In this document: piece after piece, positions 25,590 through 34,028 of the stretch | Layout: each line of letters opens with the position of its first letter | Position numbering within the stretch: position 1 is the stretch's first letter | NCBI GenBank assembly: GCA_963846505.1 | Contig: CAWJWD010000006.1 | Coordinates: forward strand, 620,001 to 684,000 | DNA length: 64,000 nt | Direction of reading: 5' to 3' | Origin: JACVRW01 sp963846505 | GTDB lineage: Bacteria; Actinomycetota; Thermoleophilia; Solirubrobacterales; Thermoleophilaceae | Translations under genes and position numbers: made by a program | The notes under the pieces: model-generated | Seen by the model: the letters and a program-made list of their open reading frames with translations, nothing else | Told to the model about the DNA's origin: nothing | Database searches by the model: none

Positions 25590-25951
25590 ACAGCCGGCCG
25601 GAGATCCAGCTCGACTACCACGACGCCGTGCGGGTCGCCGTGCTCGGCGGCGAGCTCGACATCCTGCACGCGAACGACCTGCGCGAGCGGCTGACTGCGG
25701 CCGTGCGGACCCAGGATCTCGGTCTCGTGCTCGACTTGACCGACGTCAGCTACATCGACAGTGCCGTCATCAACGTGATGTTCGAGCTAGCCGAGCGCCT
25801 CTCGACCCGCCAGCAGCGGCTCGCGCTGGTCGTGCCCGAGGGCGGACTGGTCGAGCGCGTGCTCGGGATAGTCAACGTGGCGGCGGTGGCCGACGTCTAC
25901 CCCGACACCGACCGAGCCGTCGAGCGCCTGCAAGCGACCGCGACGTCCTAA
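25586..25951 (+). CDS. STAS-domain anti-sigma factor antagonist
   Basis: A 121-residue single STAS domain of the RsbV/SpoIIAA type. The phosphorylatable Ser sits in VLDLTDVSYIDSAVINVM (Ser at about residue 60), and an upstream GGELDILHANDLRERL helix is typical. When unphosphorylated it would bind the anti-sigma kinase and free the sigma factor. It is translationally coupled (ATGA) to the phosphatase gene that most likely controls its phosphorylation. Confidence 0.92.
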   Translation: MNSRPEIQLDYHDAVRVAVLGGELDILHANDLRERLTAAVRTQDLGLVLDLTDVSYIDSAVINVMFELAERLSTRQQRLALVVPEGGLVERVLGIVNVAAVADVYPDTDRAVERLQATATS

Positions 25952-25990
25952 GCCGCGACCGACCCTGCCGGATCAGGGTTCGATCGGCAC

Positions 25991-26016
25991 GTTTCCGACC
26001 CTGCGGGCATGGGCAA
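25991..26016 (+). promoter_or_regulatory. SigB/SigF-like promoter of the Pro-rich gene
   Basis: GTTT (25991-25994) followed after 16 nt by GGGCAA (26011-26016), 9 nt before the ATG at 26026. Confidence 0.4.
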
Positions 26017-26025
26017 CCGCAGCCC

Positions 26026-26271
26026 ATGACGGTCATCGACGAGATTCCGCAGCCGCCCGCCCCGGACCAGCCGCTGCCAGGCCCCACCGCGCCACCGGAC
26101 GCGCCCACCACGCCGCCGCCGTCGCCACCCCCGGCGCCGGAGCCGGGCCCCGACGTGCCCGAGCCCTCGCCGCCGGTGCAGCCCGACCCCGGCTCGCCGG
26201 ACGTGCCCGAGACCGATCCCAAGGGTCCCGAGACGCCCGAGGAGCCGCTCGAGCCGGAGCCGCAGATCTGA
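26026..26271 (+). CDS. Proline-rich acidic small protein
   Basis: An 81-residue protein composed almost entirely of Pro, Glu, Asp, Ala and Gly, with PxxP and PEP motifs, and no hydrophobic segment. It is predicted to be disordered. The ATG is preceded by a stress-type promoter. A stress-related disordered protein is possible, but a chance ORF in GC-rich DNA cannot be excluded. Confidence 0.45.
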   Translation: MTVIDEIPQPPAPDQPLPGPTAPPDAPTTPPPSPPPAPEPGPDVPEPSPPVQPDPGSPDVPETDPKGPETPEEPLEPEPQI

Positions 26272-26272
26272 G

Positions 26273-26785
26273 CTAGAGGTCCCGGGCCAGCAGGTCCATC
26301 AAGAGACCGTCGCGCCAGGCTCCGTCCGGTGCACGCTCGCAGTCGCGCATGACCCCGACGGGCTTGAAGCCCACGCGCGCGTACGCGCGGATCGCACGCT
26401 CGTTGCCGACCGCGGGATCGATCGTGAAGCGATGGTGGCCCTGCTCGACGAAGTGGTCGATCGCCAGCCGCAGCGCCTCCTGCCCGTAGCCCGCCCCACG
26501 CAGGCGCGTCGTGACGGCGATGTCGAAGGCGACGCTGGGGTAGTCCGGGTCGTCCTCCTCGTGCACGTGCAGCCAGCCGGCCACCTCGCCGTCGACCACG
26601 ATCGTGAACGTCCGGTACTCCCGCAGATGCTCGCGCACGCTGTCGGCGTCCTCGGGCCCCCACCACGGCGCGACCTCCGGCTCGGCGACGATGGCCGCGA
26701 TCGTCTCGGCCTCCTCGGCTCGGGTGGGGCGCAGCAGCACCCGCTCGCCCCGCAACTCCGGCAGCTCGCTCGTCTCGGCCTCCAT
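26273..26785 (-). CDS. GNAT family N-acetyltransferase
   Basis: A 170-residue GNAT with the RimJ/AAC(6')-like layout: VLLRPTRAEEAETIAAI at the start, FDIAVTTRLRGAGYGQEALR with the acetyl-CoA R-x-x-G-x-G loop (about 98-112), and NERAIRAYARVGFKPVGVMR near the end. It ends convergently 1 nt after the Pro-rich gene. The ATG at 26785 is preferred, although the frame stays open to 26824. Substrate unknown. Confidence 0.88.
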   Translation of the reverse strand: MEAETSELPELRGERVLLRPTRAEEAETIAAIVAEPEVAPWWGPEDADSVREHLREYRTFTIVVDGEVAGWLHVHEEDDPDYPSVAFDIAVTTRLRGAGYGQEALRLAIDHFVEQGHHRFTIDPAVGNERAIRAYARVGFKPVGVMRDCERAPDGAWRDGLLMDLLARDL

Positions 26786-26852
26786 CGCCGCGGAGGGTAG
26801 GGCGTCGCCGGGGCCGGGCGGCAAAGCGCTGGCGACCGAAGATTTCCTCGGA

Positions 26853-27920
26853 TCAGGAGCGCGGCGCGACGCTGATGCGCGTCGTGCAGCGGCGCGGCTG
26901 GCCCGAGACCGTCACCTTGACGGTGCCGTGGCGACGCGCCTTGACCTTCAGCTTGACCCTGCCCGCGTGCGCGGTGCGCTTGCGACGCACGATCCCGAGC
27001 CCCTGCACCGACACCTTGCGACGCACGATCGGCCGCTTGCCGCGCCGAACCGAGATGTGCAGCGTCGTGCTGCGTCCGGCGACGAGCTTGCGCGGCGTCG
27101 CGCGCACGGTCAGGCAGACCGCGGTGGGCGTACCGGTCGCCGGCGGCCCCGAGACCGGCGGCATCTGCGGCGGCGGTGGCTGCTCGGCGTCGCGCTGGCT
27201 CTCGACCTGCAGCTGCTCGGCTGATCTCACGTCGTCGTGGATGCGGACGTCGTCGATGTCGCCGGTGAACGGGCGCTCGCAGCTGCCGTGGTAGGTGCCG
27301 ATGTACGCGCCGACGTCGGCGTCGTCGTAGGCGATCGTCAACCCGGCCGGCGTGCCGTCGCCGACCTGCGTGCCGTCGAGGTACAGGCGCACGGCGCTGC
27401 CGTCATAGGTGCCGGTCACGCGGTGCCAACCACCGTCCCAGACCGCCTCGGAAGCGATCTCCGGCGCCAGCACATAGCGCGCGGCGTTGCTGACGTAGAA
27501 CGCGAGGCCGCCGTTGAAGCCGGTGTAGAGGCCGTACGAGGCGTAGTCGCAGCCGACCGCGCCGCTCGAGACGACGTAGCGCCAGCGCCCTGGCGTTCCC
27601 AGCCGCCGCACCCAAGCCTCGACGGTCAGCCGCGCCGGGCGCAGACCGGTGGGGTTGCGCAACGCGACGTACTGGTCGTGGTCGCCGACGAAGCGCAGCC
27701 CGGCGCCGAAGCGCCCGGCGATCCAGCTCGGGTCGTTGCCGTCGGCGCCGGCGAGCGCGCCGAGGCGGCCGTCATGGCCGGAGCCGCTCGCGTCTGTGAC
27801 GAGCTGCCCCGCGCCTTCGTTCAGCGGCCAGTAACCGATCAAGTCGGCGGAAGCCGAACTCGGAACAGCGGCCATCCCGGCCGCGAAGAGCCCGGCGAGG
27901 ACGATCCAGATCCTCACCAC
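26853..27920 (-). CDS. Secreted LamG-domain protein
   Basis: A 355-residue exported protein from a GTG start. Signal peptide (IWIVLAGLFAAGMAAVPSSA), LamG lectin domain at about 28-235 (LIGYWPLNEGAGQLV, then ERPFTGDIDDVRIHDDVRS), a Pro-rich hinge (PPPPQMPPVSGPP), and a basic beta-domain of about 90 residues (RKLVAGRSTTLHISVRRG, GRVKLKVKARRHGTVKV) with two Cys. Same design as the giant LamG protein at 4.6 kb but with one module. Probably surface-associated. Confidence 0.82.
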   Translation of the reverse strand: MVRIWIVLAGLFAAGMAAVPSSASADLIGYWPLNEGAGQLVTDASGSGHDGRLGALAGADGNDPSWIAGRFGAGLRFVGDHDQYVALRNPTGLRPARLTVEAWVRRLGTPGRWRYVVSSGAVGCDYASYGLYTGFNGGLAFYVSNAARYVLAPEIASEAVWDGGWHRVTGTYDGSAVRLYLDGTQVGDGTPAGLTIAYDDADVGAYIGTYHGSCERPFTGDIDDVRIHDDVRSAEQLQVESQRDAEQPPPPQMPPVSGPPATGTPTAVCLTVRATPRKLVAGRSTTLHISVRRGKRPIVRRKVSVQGLGIVRRKRTAHAGRVKLKVKARRHGTVKVTVSGQPRRCTTRISVAPRS

Positions 27921-27950
27921 GTCTATGCAACGGCACAGCCCGCACCGGGC

Positions 27951-28236
27951 TTGCGCCACTTCGAGCTGATCCGTCACGCCTACGTGACGCCCCGCCAGCC
28001 AGGGCCGCGGCGTCGGCGGCGCGCTCCTGGACGAGCTCATGCACGCGGCCACGTGTCGAGTGCTCGTCGGCACCTGGGCCGCCGCCGACTGGGCGATCCG
28101 CTTCTACGAGTGCCACGGCTTCGAGCTGGTGCCGCGCGAGCGCACGGCCGAACTGCTGCAGACCTACTGGTCGATCCCGGAGCGCCAGGTCGAGACCTCG
28201 GTCGTGCTCGCCATGGCGCCGCCGGACGACTCGTAG
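27951..28236 (+). pseudogene. GNAT acetyltransferase, 5'-truncated and frameshifted
   Basis: The C-terminal part of a GNAT: FELIRHAYVTPRQ joined, after a +1 break at 27999, to QGRGVGGALLDEL (acetyl-CoA loop), then VLVGTWAAADWAIRFYECHG and YWSIPERQVETSVVLA. The usual first 80 or so residues are absent. Their place is taken by the start of the divergent LamG gene. A TTG at 27951 is the only possible start. This looks like a genuine remnant in addition to the indel problem. Confidence 0.7.
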
Positions 28237-28278
28237 GCGGAAGGACTGACACGCCCGCTCTCGGGTATCGCTCTAGCC

Positions 28279-28683
28279 ATGGCGCTATTCGGACAGGAGC
28301 ACGTAGACCGCTACCTCGCGACCGATGGCGAGGAGGGCCATGACTGGCGAGGGACGCAGACGCTGATCCTCACCACCACGGGACGCCGCTCCGGCCAGCA
28401 ACGGCTGCACCCGCTGATCTACGGTCGACACGGCGACGACTACCTGCTCGTCGCCTCCAACGGCGGCGCACCGCGACACCCCGCGTGGTACCTCAACCTC
28501 GACGCGAACCCGGACGTCGAGATTCAAGTCAAGGGCGACAAGCTGCATGCCCACGCGCGAACTGCGACGCCGCAGGAGAGGGCCGAGCTCTGGCCGATCA
28601 TGACCGAGCAGTGGCCCGACTACGACTCCTACCAGGAGCAGACGGACCGCCAGATCCCGGTGGTCGTGATCGAGCCCGAGTGA
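28279..28683 (+). CDS. Deazaflavin (F420)-dependent nitroreductase, Ddn family
   Basis: A 134-residue split-barrel protein with the Ddn signature: TLILTTTGRRSGQQRLHPLI (about 32-51), DDYLLVASNGGAPRHPAWY and NLDANPDVEIQVKGD. The family uses reduced F420 to reduce enones or nitro compounds, supporting an F420-producing actinobacterium. A GGGTAT at 28263-28268 lies close to the start but has no good partner -35. Its stop overlaps the next gene's GTG. Confidence 0.93.
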   Translation: MALFGQEHVDRYLATDGEEGHDWRGTQTLILTTTGRRSGQQRLHPLIYGRHGDDYLLVASNGGAPRHPAWYLNLDANPDVEIQVKGDKLHAHARTATPQERAELWPIMTEQWPDYDSYQEQTDRQIPVVVIEPE

Positions 28684-29115
28684 GCCGCCCTGCTGCTCGC
28701 CCTGCCCGTCGCCTCGGCGTACGTCACGCCGCCGGGCGGCAAGTGGAACATCCAGGACGTCTTCGAGAGCACCGACGGCGGCTCCATGCGCATCGCCAAG
28801 GACGGCGGGGCGATCGCCAAGCTGGTGCTGAAGCCGGGCGAGGACAACGTCGAGGCCTGCGGCTCGGGCGCCGTCCGGCTCGTGAGCAAGCCCAAGGTCA
28901 AGAAGTTCCGCAGTGCCGGTGGGCGCTACGCCGTGGGTAGGCAGAAGCAGGGCTCGACGCTGATCAACCCGGTGAGCGTGGACCTGAAGTCCGGTGGTAA
29001 GAAGGTCAAGGGCACGCTGCTGATGCTGTGGGACGACAGCGGCCGCCTGGCGACGACTGCCGGGATCGAGTTCGGCGACTGCGACCTCGACTTCGCCGCC
29101 CGCAAGGCGCGCTGA
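28680..29115 (+). CDS. Secreted hypothetical protein (one frameshift near its start)
   Basis: From a GTG that overlaps the ddn stop, and after a +1 break at 28689, the protein reads as a short signal peptide (LLLALPVASAYVTPPGG) and a 120-residue basic beta-rich domain (KWNIQDVFESTDGGSMRIAK, GTLLMLWDDSGRLATTAG, with two Cys). Without the repair the first ATG is 28786 and the signal peptide is lost. Several secreted proteins of this style occur in the window. Function unknown. Confidence 0.6.
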
Positions 29116-29124
29116 GCTCGGCGT

Positions 29125-29250
29125 TCACTCGTCCGCGACGGCGATGCCCAGCGCCGCGGCGAGGGCGCCCGTCGAGGCGACGAGCTCGCAGCCCAGGAAG
29201 GCGACGCCGTCCAGGCGGGCGTCGGTGAACGACGCCTCGCGCAGGTTCAT
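29125..29250 (-). pseudogene. Pentapeptide-repeat protein remnant
   Basis: A 41-residue ORF (MNLREASFTDARLDGVAFLG...) that matches the last repeats and C-terminal helix of pentapeptide-repeat proteins. A full member would have many more A(D/N)LxX repeats upstream, but the ZIP gene ends 1 nt before this ATG. It is likely the 3' end of a lost gene, though it may still be translated by coupling. Confidence 0.5.
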
Positions 29251-29251
29251 G

Positions 29252-29977
29252 TCAGGACATCGACAGCCCTGCCGCGACCGCGAAGCCGAGCGTCGTGACG
29301 AGGCCGGCGGTGCGGCCCGCGTCGCGCGAGGCATCGGGGATCATCGAGTCGACCAGCATCACGAGCAGCGCGCCGGCCGCGAAGCCGTCGATCGCCGCCT
29401 TGAAGTTGTTCGAGACCGTGTCGGCGACCGCGTAGCCGACGACGCTCGCGAGCGTGCACACGACTGCCACCCCCAGCCACAGCAGCAGGATCGCCCGGTC
29501 GCCACGGCCGGCGTCGCGCATCGCGCTCGCGGAACCGATCGCCTCGGGCAGGTTCGAGACGAAGATGGCCACCAGCAGACCGACGCCGACGCCCCCGCCC
29601 GCGGCCAGACCGATTCCCAGCACCAGTTGCTCGGGGATGCCGTCGAGGAAGGCACCGAGCGCGAGTGCCGTGCCGGCGTTCGACCCGGCCACGCGGCCCT
29701 TGCGCCCGCGTCCGCTCGAGCCGATCCGCGCGACGACCCCGTCGAGCGCGTAGTAGACGAGCGCACCCACCGCGAGGCCGGCCGCCGTCGCTCCCTGATC
29801 TCCGAGCTCGAAGCCCTCCTCAGCGAGCTCGAAGCTGACCGCGCTGATCAACGCGCCCGCGCCGAAGGCGAGCACAAGCCCCACCACGCGCCGAGGCCAC
29901 GGCCGCGCCAGGGCGAGCAGCGCGCCGAGCACGAGCGAGAACGCCGACAACGAGCCCCAGCCTAGCGCTGCACCCAT
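29252..29977 (-). CDS. ZIP family metal transporter
   Basis: A 241-residue membrane protein with about eight helices. The conserved ZIP helices 4-5 are visible as ALGAFLDGIPEQLVLGIGLA (His replaced by Asp in the usual HxxxE pattern) and FVSNLPEAIGSASAMRD. The loop between helices 3 and 4 is short and basic. It is expected to move zinc or related divalent metal ions into the cytoplasm. It is divergent from the HxlR gene. Confidence 0.88.
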   Translation of the reverse strand: MGAALGWGSLSAFSLVLGALLALARPWPRRVVGLVLAFGAGALISAVSFELAEEGFELGDQGATAAGLAVGALVYYALDGVVARIGSSGRGRKGRVAGSNAGTALALGAFLDGIPEQLVLGIGLAAGGGVGVGLLVAIFVSNLPEAIGSASAMRDAGRGDRAILLLWLGVAVVCTLASVVGYAVADTVSNNFKAAIDGFAAGALLVMLVDSMIPDASRDAGRTAGLVTTLGFAVAAGLSMS

Positions 29978-30049
29978 GGCTTCGAGACCCTATTCGATAG
30001 TCACTTCGAAAAAAGTAGCAGCAAGCTCCACGCTAGCCTTCGAAGGGCC

Positions 30050-30406
30050 ATGGCGACCAAGTCCAAGCCGGCGCAGAGCGAGCGGCACGACCCGGACACC
30101 TGCGCTCGCGGCGACGCGGCGCTGGCCCGGGCGTTCGAGTTCCTCGGCAAGCGCTGGAACGCGATGGTGCTCGGCAACCTCAGCAGCGGCCCCGCCGGCT
30201 TTCGCGAGCTGTCCCGGGCGATGGGCGGGATCTCCGACTCGGTGCTCTCCGATCGACTCGCCGACCTCGCCGACGCCGGTCTGATCGAGCGCACGGTCGA
30301 CGAGGGGCCGCCCGTCTCGGTCTCGTATGCGCTGACCGACCGCGGCCGTGCGCTGATGCCGGCGCTCAAGCAGATCTCGCTGTGGGCCGAGGAGCACCTC
30401 GTATGA
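30050..30406 (+). CDS. HxlR family transcriptional regulator
   Basis: A 118-residue winged-helix protein with the HxlR pattern: a Cys near the start (DPDTCARGDAAL), FLGKRWNAMVLGNLSSGPAGF, the recognition region SDSVLSDRLADLADAGLIER and a wing ending ALTDRGRALMPAL. HxlR proteins often sense thiol or aldehyde stress through that Cys. The upstream DNA contains palindromic CCTTCGAAGG (30037-30046) and another TTCGAA at 30005, plausible operator parts. The stop overlaps the ilvD start (ATGA), so both are translated from one message. Confidence 0.88.
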   Translation: MATKSKPAQSERHDPDTCARGDAALARAFEFLGKRWNAMVLGNLSSGPAGFRELSRAMGGISDSVLSDRLADLADAGLIERTVDEGPPVSVSYALTDRGRALMPALKQISLWAEEHLV

Positions 30407-32311
30407 CCCCGCTGCGCTCCCGCACCGTCACCCACGGCCGCAACATGGCCGGCGCCCGCGCGCTGCTGCGCGCCGCGGGCGTCGCGCGCGAGGACTTCGG
30501 CAAGCCGATCGTCGCGGTCGCCAACTCCTACACGCAGTTCGTTCCGGGCCACACGCACCTCAAGCCGGTCGGCGAGGTCGTCTCGGCGGCGGTCCACGCG
30601 GCCGGCGGCATGCCGCTGCGAGTTCAACACGATCGCCGTCGACGACGGGATCGCGATGGGCCACGGCGGCATGCTCTACTCGCTGCCCTCGCGCGACCTG
30701 ATCAGCCGACAGCGTCGAGTACATGGTCAACGCGCACTGCGCCGACGCGCTGATCTGCATCTCCAACTGCGACAAGATCACGCCGGGGATGCTCAACGCC
30801 GCGCTGCGGCTGAACATCCCGACCGTGTTCGTCTCCGGCGGGCCGATGGAGGGCGGCACCGCGGTGCTCGTGGACGGCACCGTGCGCAAGCGCGTGAACC
30901 TGATCACCGCGATCGCCGACGCCGTCGCCGACGAGGTCAGCGACGAGGACATCGCGCTGCTCGAGGAGGCCGCCTGCCCGACCTGCGGCTCCTGCTCGGG
31001 CATGTTCACCGCCAACTCGATGAACTGCCTGACCGAGGCGCTCGGCCTCGCGCTGCCCGGCAACGGCTCGATGCTCGCGACCCACACCGCGCGCAAGGCA
31101 GCTCTACGAGGACGCCGGCCGCACCGTCGTCGAGATCGCCACGCGCTACTACGACGCAGGACGACGAGACGCGTGCTGCCGCGCGCGATCGCGACGCGCG
31201 AGGCGTTCGAGAACGCGATGACGCTCGACATCGCGATGGGCGGCTCGACCAACACCGTGCTGCACCTGCTGGCCGCCGCCCAGGAGGCCGAGCGTCGACT
31301 TCACGATGCGCGACATCGACGAGCTCTCGCGCCGCGTGCCCTGCGTCTGCAAGGTGGCGCCGAACGGCGACGTACCTGATGGAGGACGTCCACCGCGCCG
31401 GCGGCATCCCCGCGATCCTCGGCGAGCTGCGCCGCGGCGGGCCTGCTGCACGAGTCCGTCGCGACCGTGCACGCGTCCACGATGGACGAGTGGCTCGGCG
31501 ACTGGGACGTCGCGCGGGCCGCAGCCGTCGCGAGGTCGCGGTCGAGCTGTTCCACGCCGCACCCGGCTGCGAGCGCTCCGCGAGCGCGTTCTCGCAGTCC
31601 GAGCGCTGGGAGTCGCTCGACGCCGACGCGGCCGACGGCTGCATCCGCGACGTCGAGCACGCCTACTCCGGCCGACGGCGGCCTGGCGATCCTCTACGGC
31701 AACCTCGCCGAGCGCGGCTGCGTGGTCAAGACGGCCGGGCGTCGACGAGTCGATCCTGCGCTTCAGCGGGCCGGCGGTCGTCGTCGAGTCCCAGGAGGAG
31801 GCGGTCGAGCTGATCCTCGGCGGCGGCGTCGAGGCCGGCGACGTGGTCGTGATCCGCTACGAGGGGCCGCGCGGCGGGCCGGGCATGCAGGAGATGCTCT
31901 ACCCGACGTCCTACCTGAAGGGCCGCGGGCTCGGCAAGGCCTGCGCGCTGATCACCGACGGCCGCTTCTCCGGCGGCACCTCCGGCCTCTCGATCGGCCA
32001 CGTCTCGCCCGAGGCGGCGTCCGGCGGCGCGATCGCCCTCGTGCGCAGACGGCGACACGATCGCGATCGACATCCCGGCGCGCTCGATCGCGCTCGAGGT
32101 CGACGACGAGGAGCTGGCCGAGCGCCGCCAGCAGCTCGAGGCCAGCGGCGGCTACGCCCCCGTCGCGCGCGAGCGCGTCGTCTCCCCCGCCCTGCGTGCC
32201 TACGCCGCGATGGCGACCTCCGCCGACACCGGCGCCGTGCGCGACGTCGACGCCGTCGAGCGCGCCGTCGCCACGGCGGCCAAGCAGGACGAGAACGCGC
32301 CGGTCGCCTAG
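30403..32311 (+). pseudogene. ilvD: Dihydroxy-acid dehydratase, thirteen +1 frameshifts
   Basis: Repaired length is exactly 631 residues, the normal long-form IlvD, which dehydrates dihydroxy-acids in valine, isoleucine and leucine synthesis using an Fe-S cluster. Cluster and active-site motifs are intact: NSYTQFVPGHTHLKP, SNCDKITPGML, CPTCGSCSGMFTANSMNCLT, VRYEGPRGGPGMQEML-like DVVVIRYEGPRGGPGMQEML and GRFSGGTSGLSIGHVSPEA. Single extra bases lie at about 30619, 30704, 31101, 31156, 31172, 31293, 31369, 31442, 31512, 31531, 31670, 31740 and 32047. All are +1, and protein between them is perfect. True decay would also show substitutions and losses, so consensus error is the leading explanation. 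Confidence 0.9.
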
Positions 32312-32354
32312 GGGCGTCCCTGCCCGAGACCGCGCCTCAGCCGGACCGGTGGGT

Positions 32355-33411
32355 TCACTCGCCCGCGCGCGCCATCTGGATCCCGATCGACAGCGAGACC
32401 CTGGCGAGTGGCTCGACGTCGGCGAAATCGTCCTCGCTGAGTGGCGGCATGTCAGCGAATCGCATGCGCCGGACAGCGAGACAGGCCGCGCCGGCGACGT
32501 CGAGGTCGACGACGTCCACGGCGGCACGGCCGTCGCCCCACTGAGCGGTGCCCTGGGCACGCGCGAGCTGGCGGCCGTGCTCGGTCGCGAAGTCCCGTAG
32601 TCGCGTCCGCACGTCGCTGCGGACCGACTCCCGCTCTGGGGCCAGCGACGCCAATTCCGACACCAGGCTCCACCAGTCGCGCAGCGGCAGGCCCGACGAT
32701 CCGACCGCGACCACGGATCGCGCCTGCGGCTGCTCGGCGAACAGGCCGAAGAGCTCGCCGTACTCGCGGTCGAGGTGCGGGTCCTGGCGTACGGCCAGAG
32801 CGAGGTAGAGCTGCTGGACCGGATCCCGGGCGGCAGCCGCGACGCCGCCGAGCAAGGGTGGCAACCGGTCTTCGGGCCGCTCCGGTCCAGGCCCGTCTTC
32901 GAGACGATCGACGCGTGCTGGGACATCGGGCTCCAGCGGCCTGTGCCAAGCGCGCACGAGGATTCTGGGCGGCTTCGATCGGTGTGTCTTCCATCGGCTG
33001 CGCGAGCGAGCGCAAGAACAGCCCGTACGGCACGCCGGCAGCCGCGTAGGCGCTGCCCGACCGGCTCAGGAGGTCGAGCCCCGCCTGGACGTCGACGGCC
33101 AGCGTCGCAAGCGCCGCCTCGCGCAGGGCGTCGGCTTGGATCGCCCGATCGAGGCCACGCAACTCGCGCCGTGGCCGCTCGTCCGGGACGGCGTCGAGAT
33201 CGAGGTCGGCGTCGGTCTCATCGAGCTCCTCGAGCCAGGTCAGCGGCTCGGCTTCGTCCACGTCCCCGAACTCGGCGCGGCGGATGAGGTCCTCGAGGTC
33301 GGGGGCCAGCGCCTGCTTCAACGACTCGGCATATCGGAGGAAGAACCTGCTGCGGCGCTGGAGCACCTCGGCGTCGAGGCGCAGGGCACGCCAGAGCTCG
33401 TCGGCGAGCAT
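32355..33411 (-). pseudogene. Unknown protein, third gene of the REC/ART-like operon (one frameshift)
   Basis: Repaired length 351 residues. No recognised domain: mostly helical and acidic (EEVLQRR-like start MLADELWRALRLDAEVLQRR, then LEELDETDADLDLDAVPDE and PVQQLYLALAVRQDPHLDRE), ending in a possibly beta-rich segment (AAVDVVDLDVAGAACLAVRR). One +1 break at 32958 (CCT-C-GTG) separates two open frames. The distal one begins at a GTG and could be called as a separate 200-residue gene. The start ATG overlaps the stop of the ART-like gene by 1 nt (TGATG), tying it to that operon. Confidence 0.5.
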
Positions 33412-34028
33412 CAGAGCATCTGCCGTTCGTCGCGTACCGCCGCCGGGTGCACGAACCTGTTGTTGACGCACAGGCCGCGGCGTACGAGCGTGCGTCCCGC
33501 GGGTCGCCAGTACTCCGCACACAGGATCTGCCGCGAGGCGACGTTGACCTTCGCCGCGACCTCGCCCTCGGTGAAGTAGCGCGAGTAGCGGCGTGCGTGA
33601 TTGAGCTCTCGCACCTCCTCGGCGACGGCCTCGATGCCGGGCGCAGGATTGGCGCTGACGAGGACCCAGCAGGTGAACACCCATCCGGGACGCGTGCCGG
33701 AGGCGGTCGCGAAGTCGAGTGCGGTTCGGCGTGCCGGGTGGACGACGTTGGTGCGCAGGAGCGTGCGTCGGTTCACGCAGCCGGCCGACAACGAGATGAA
33801 GGGCGAGATCTCGAAGACGCGCTTGCCGGTGTCGGGATCGATCGAGTCGTACTGGTTGACGTGGAGGTCGAGGTGGCGCTCGGTCAACCGGCTGAGGGCG
33901 ACGTCGTAGGGCAACGCGCGGTCGGGCGGCCAGTACCGGCACCTGAGACCGATCTGACCGCCCAGGATCTCCTCGACCTCGGCGCGCGTCACGCCGCCGA
34001 CCCCGCGACAGCACCACTGCACGATCAC
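33411..34028 (-). CDS. Putative ADP-ribosyltransferase-like protein
   Basis: A 205-residue protein without a clear named family. Features in order fit the R-S-E class of ADP-ribosyltransferases: an Arg in LRCRYWPP (about 29-31), a strand with S-x-S in SPFISLSAG (about 75-83), a following helix (RRTALDFAT), a hydrophobic strand (GWVFTCWVLVSANP) and an E-x-E in YFTEGEVAAKVNVASRQI (about 151-168). This is inference from pattern and order only, and a structure prediction would decide. The GTG start overlaps the receiver-gene stop by 4 nt (GTGA), and its own stop overlaps the next ATG. It could be an effector that modifies a target or NAD. Confidence 0.55.
   Translation of the reverse strand: MIVQWCCRGVGGVTRAEVEEILGGQIGLRCRYWPPDRALPYDVALSRLTERHLDLHVNQYDSIDPDTGKRVFEISPFISLSAGCVNRRTLLRTNVVHPARRTALDFATASGTRPGWVFTCWVLVSANPAPGIEAVAEEVRELNHARRYSRYFTEGEVAAKVNVASRQILCAEYWRPAGRTLVRRGLCVNNRFVHPAAVRDERQML

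Noticed and set aside
28263..28268. GGGTAT upstream of ddn as a SigB-type -10
   Set aside because: No GTTT-like element lies 14-16 nt upstream. The similar GGGTAT near ku has only a poor GATT.
30403..32311. Programmed ribosomal frameshifting as an explanation for ilvD
   Set aside because: Thirteen sequential events could not give useful yield, and the sites share no slippery motif or stimulatory structure that I can see.
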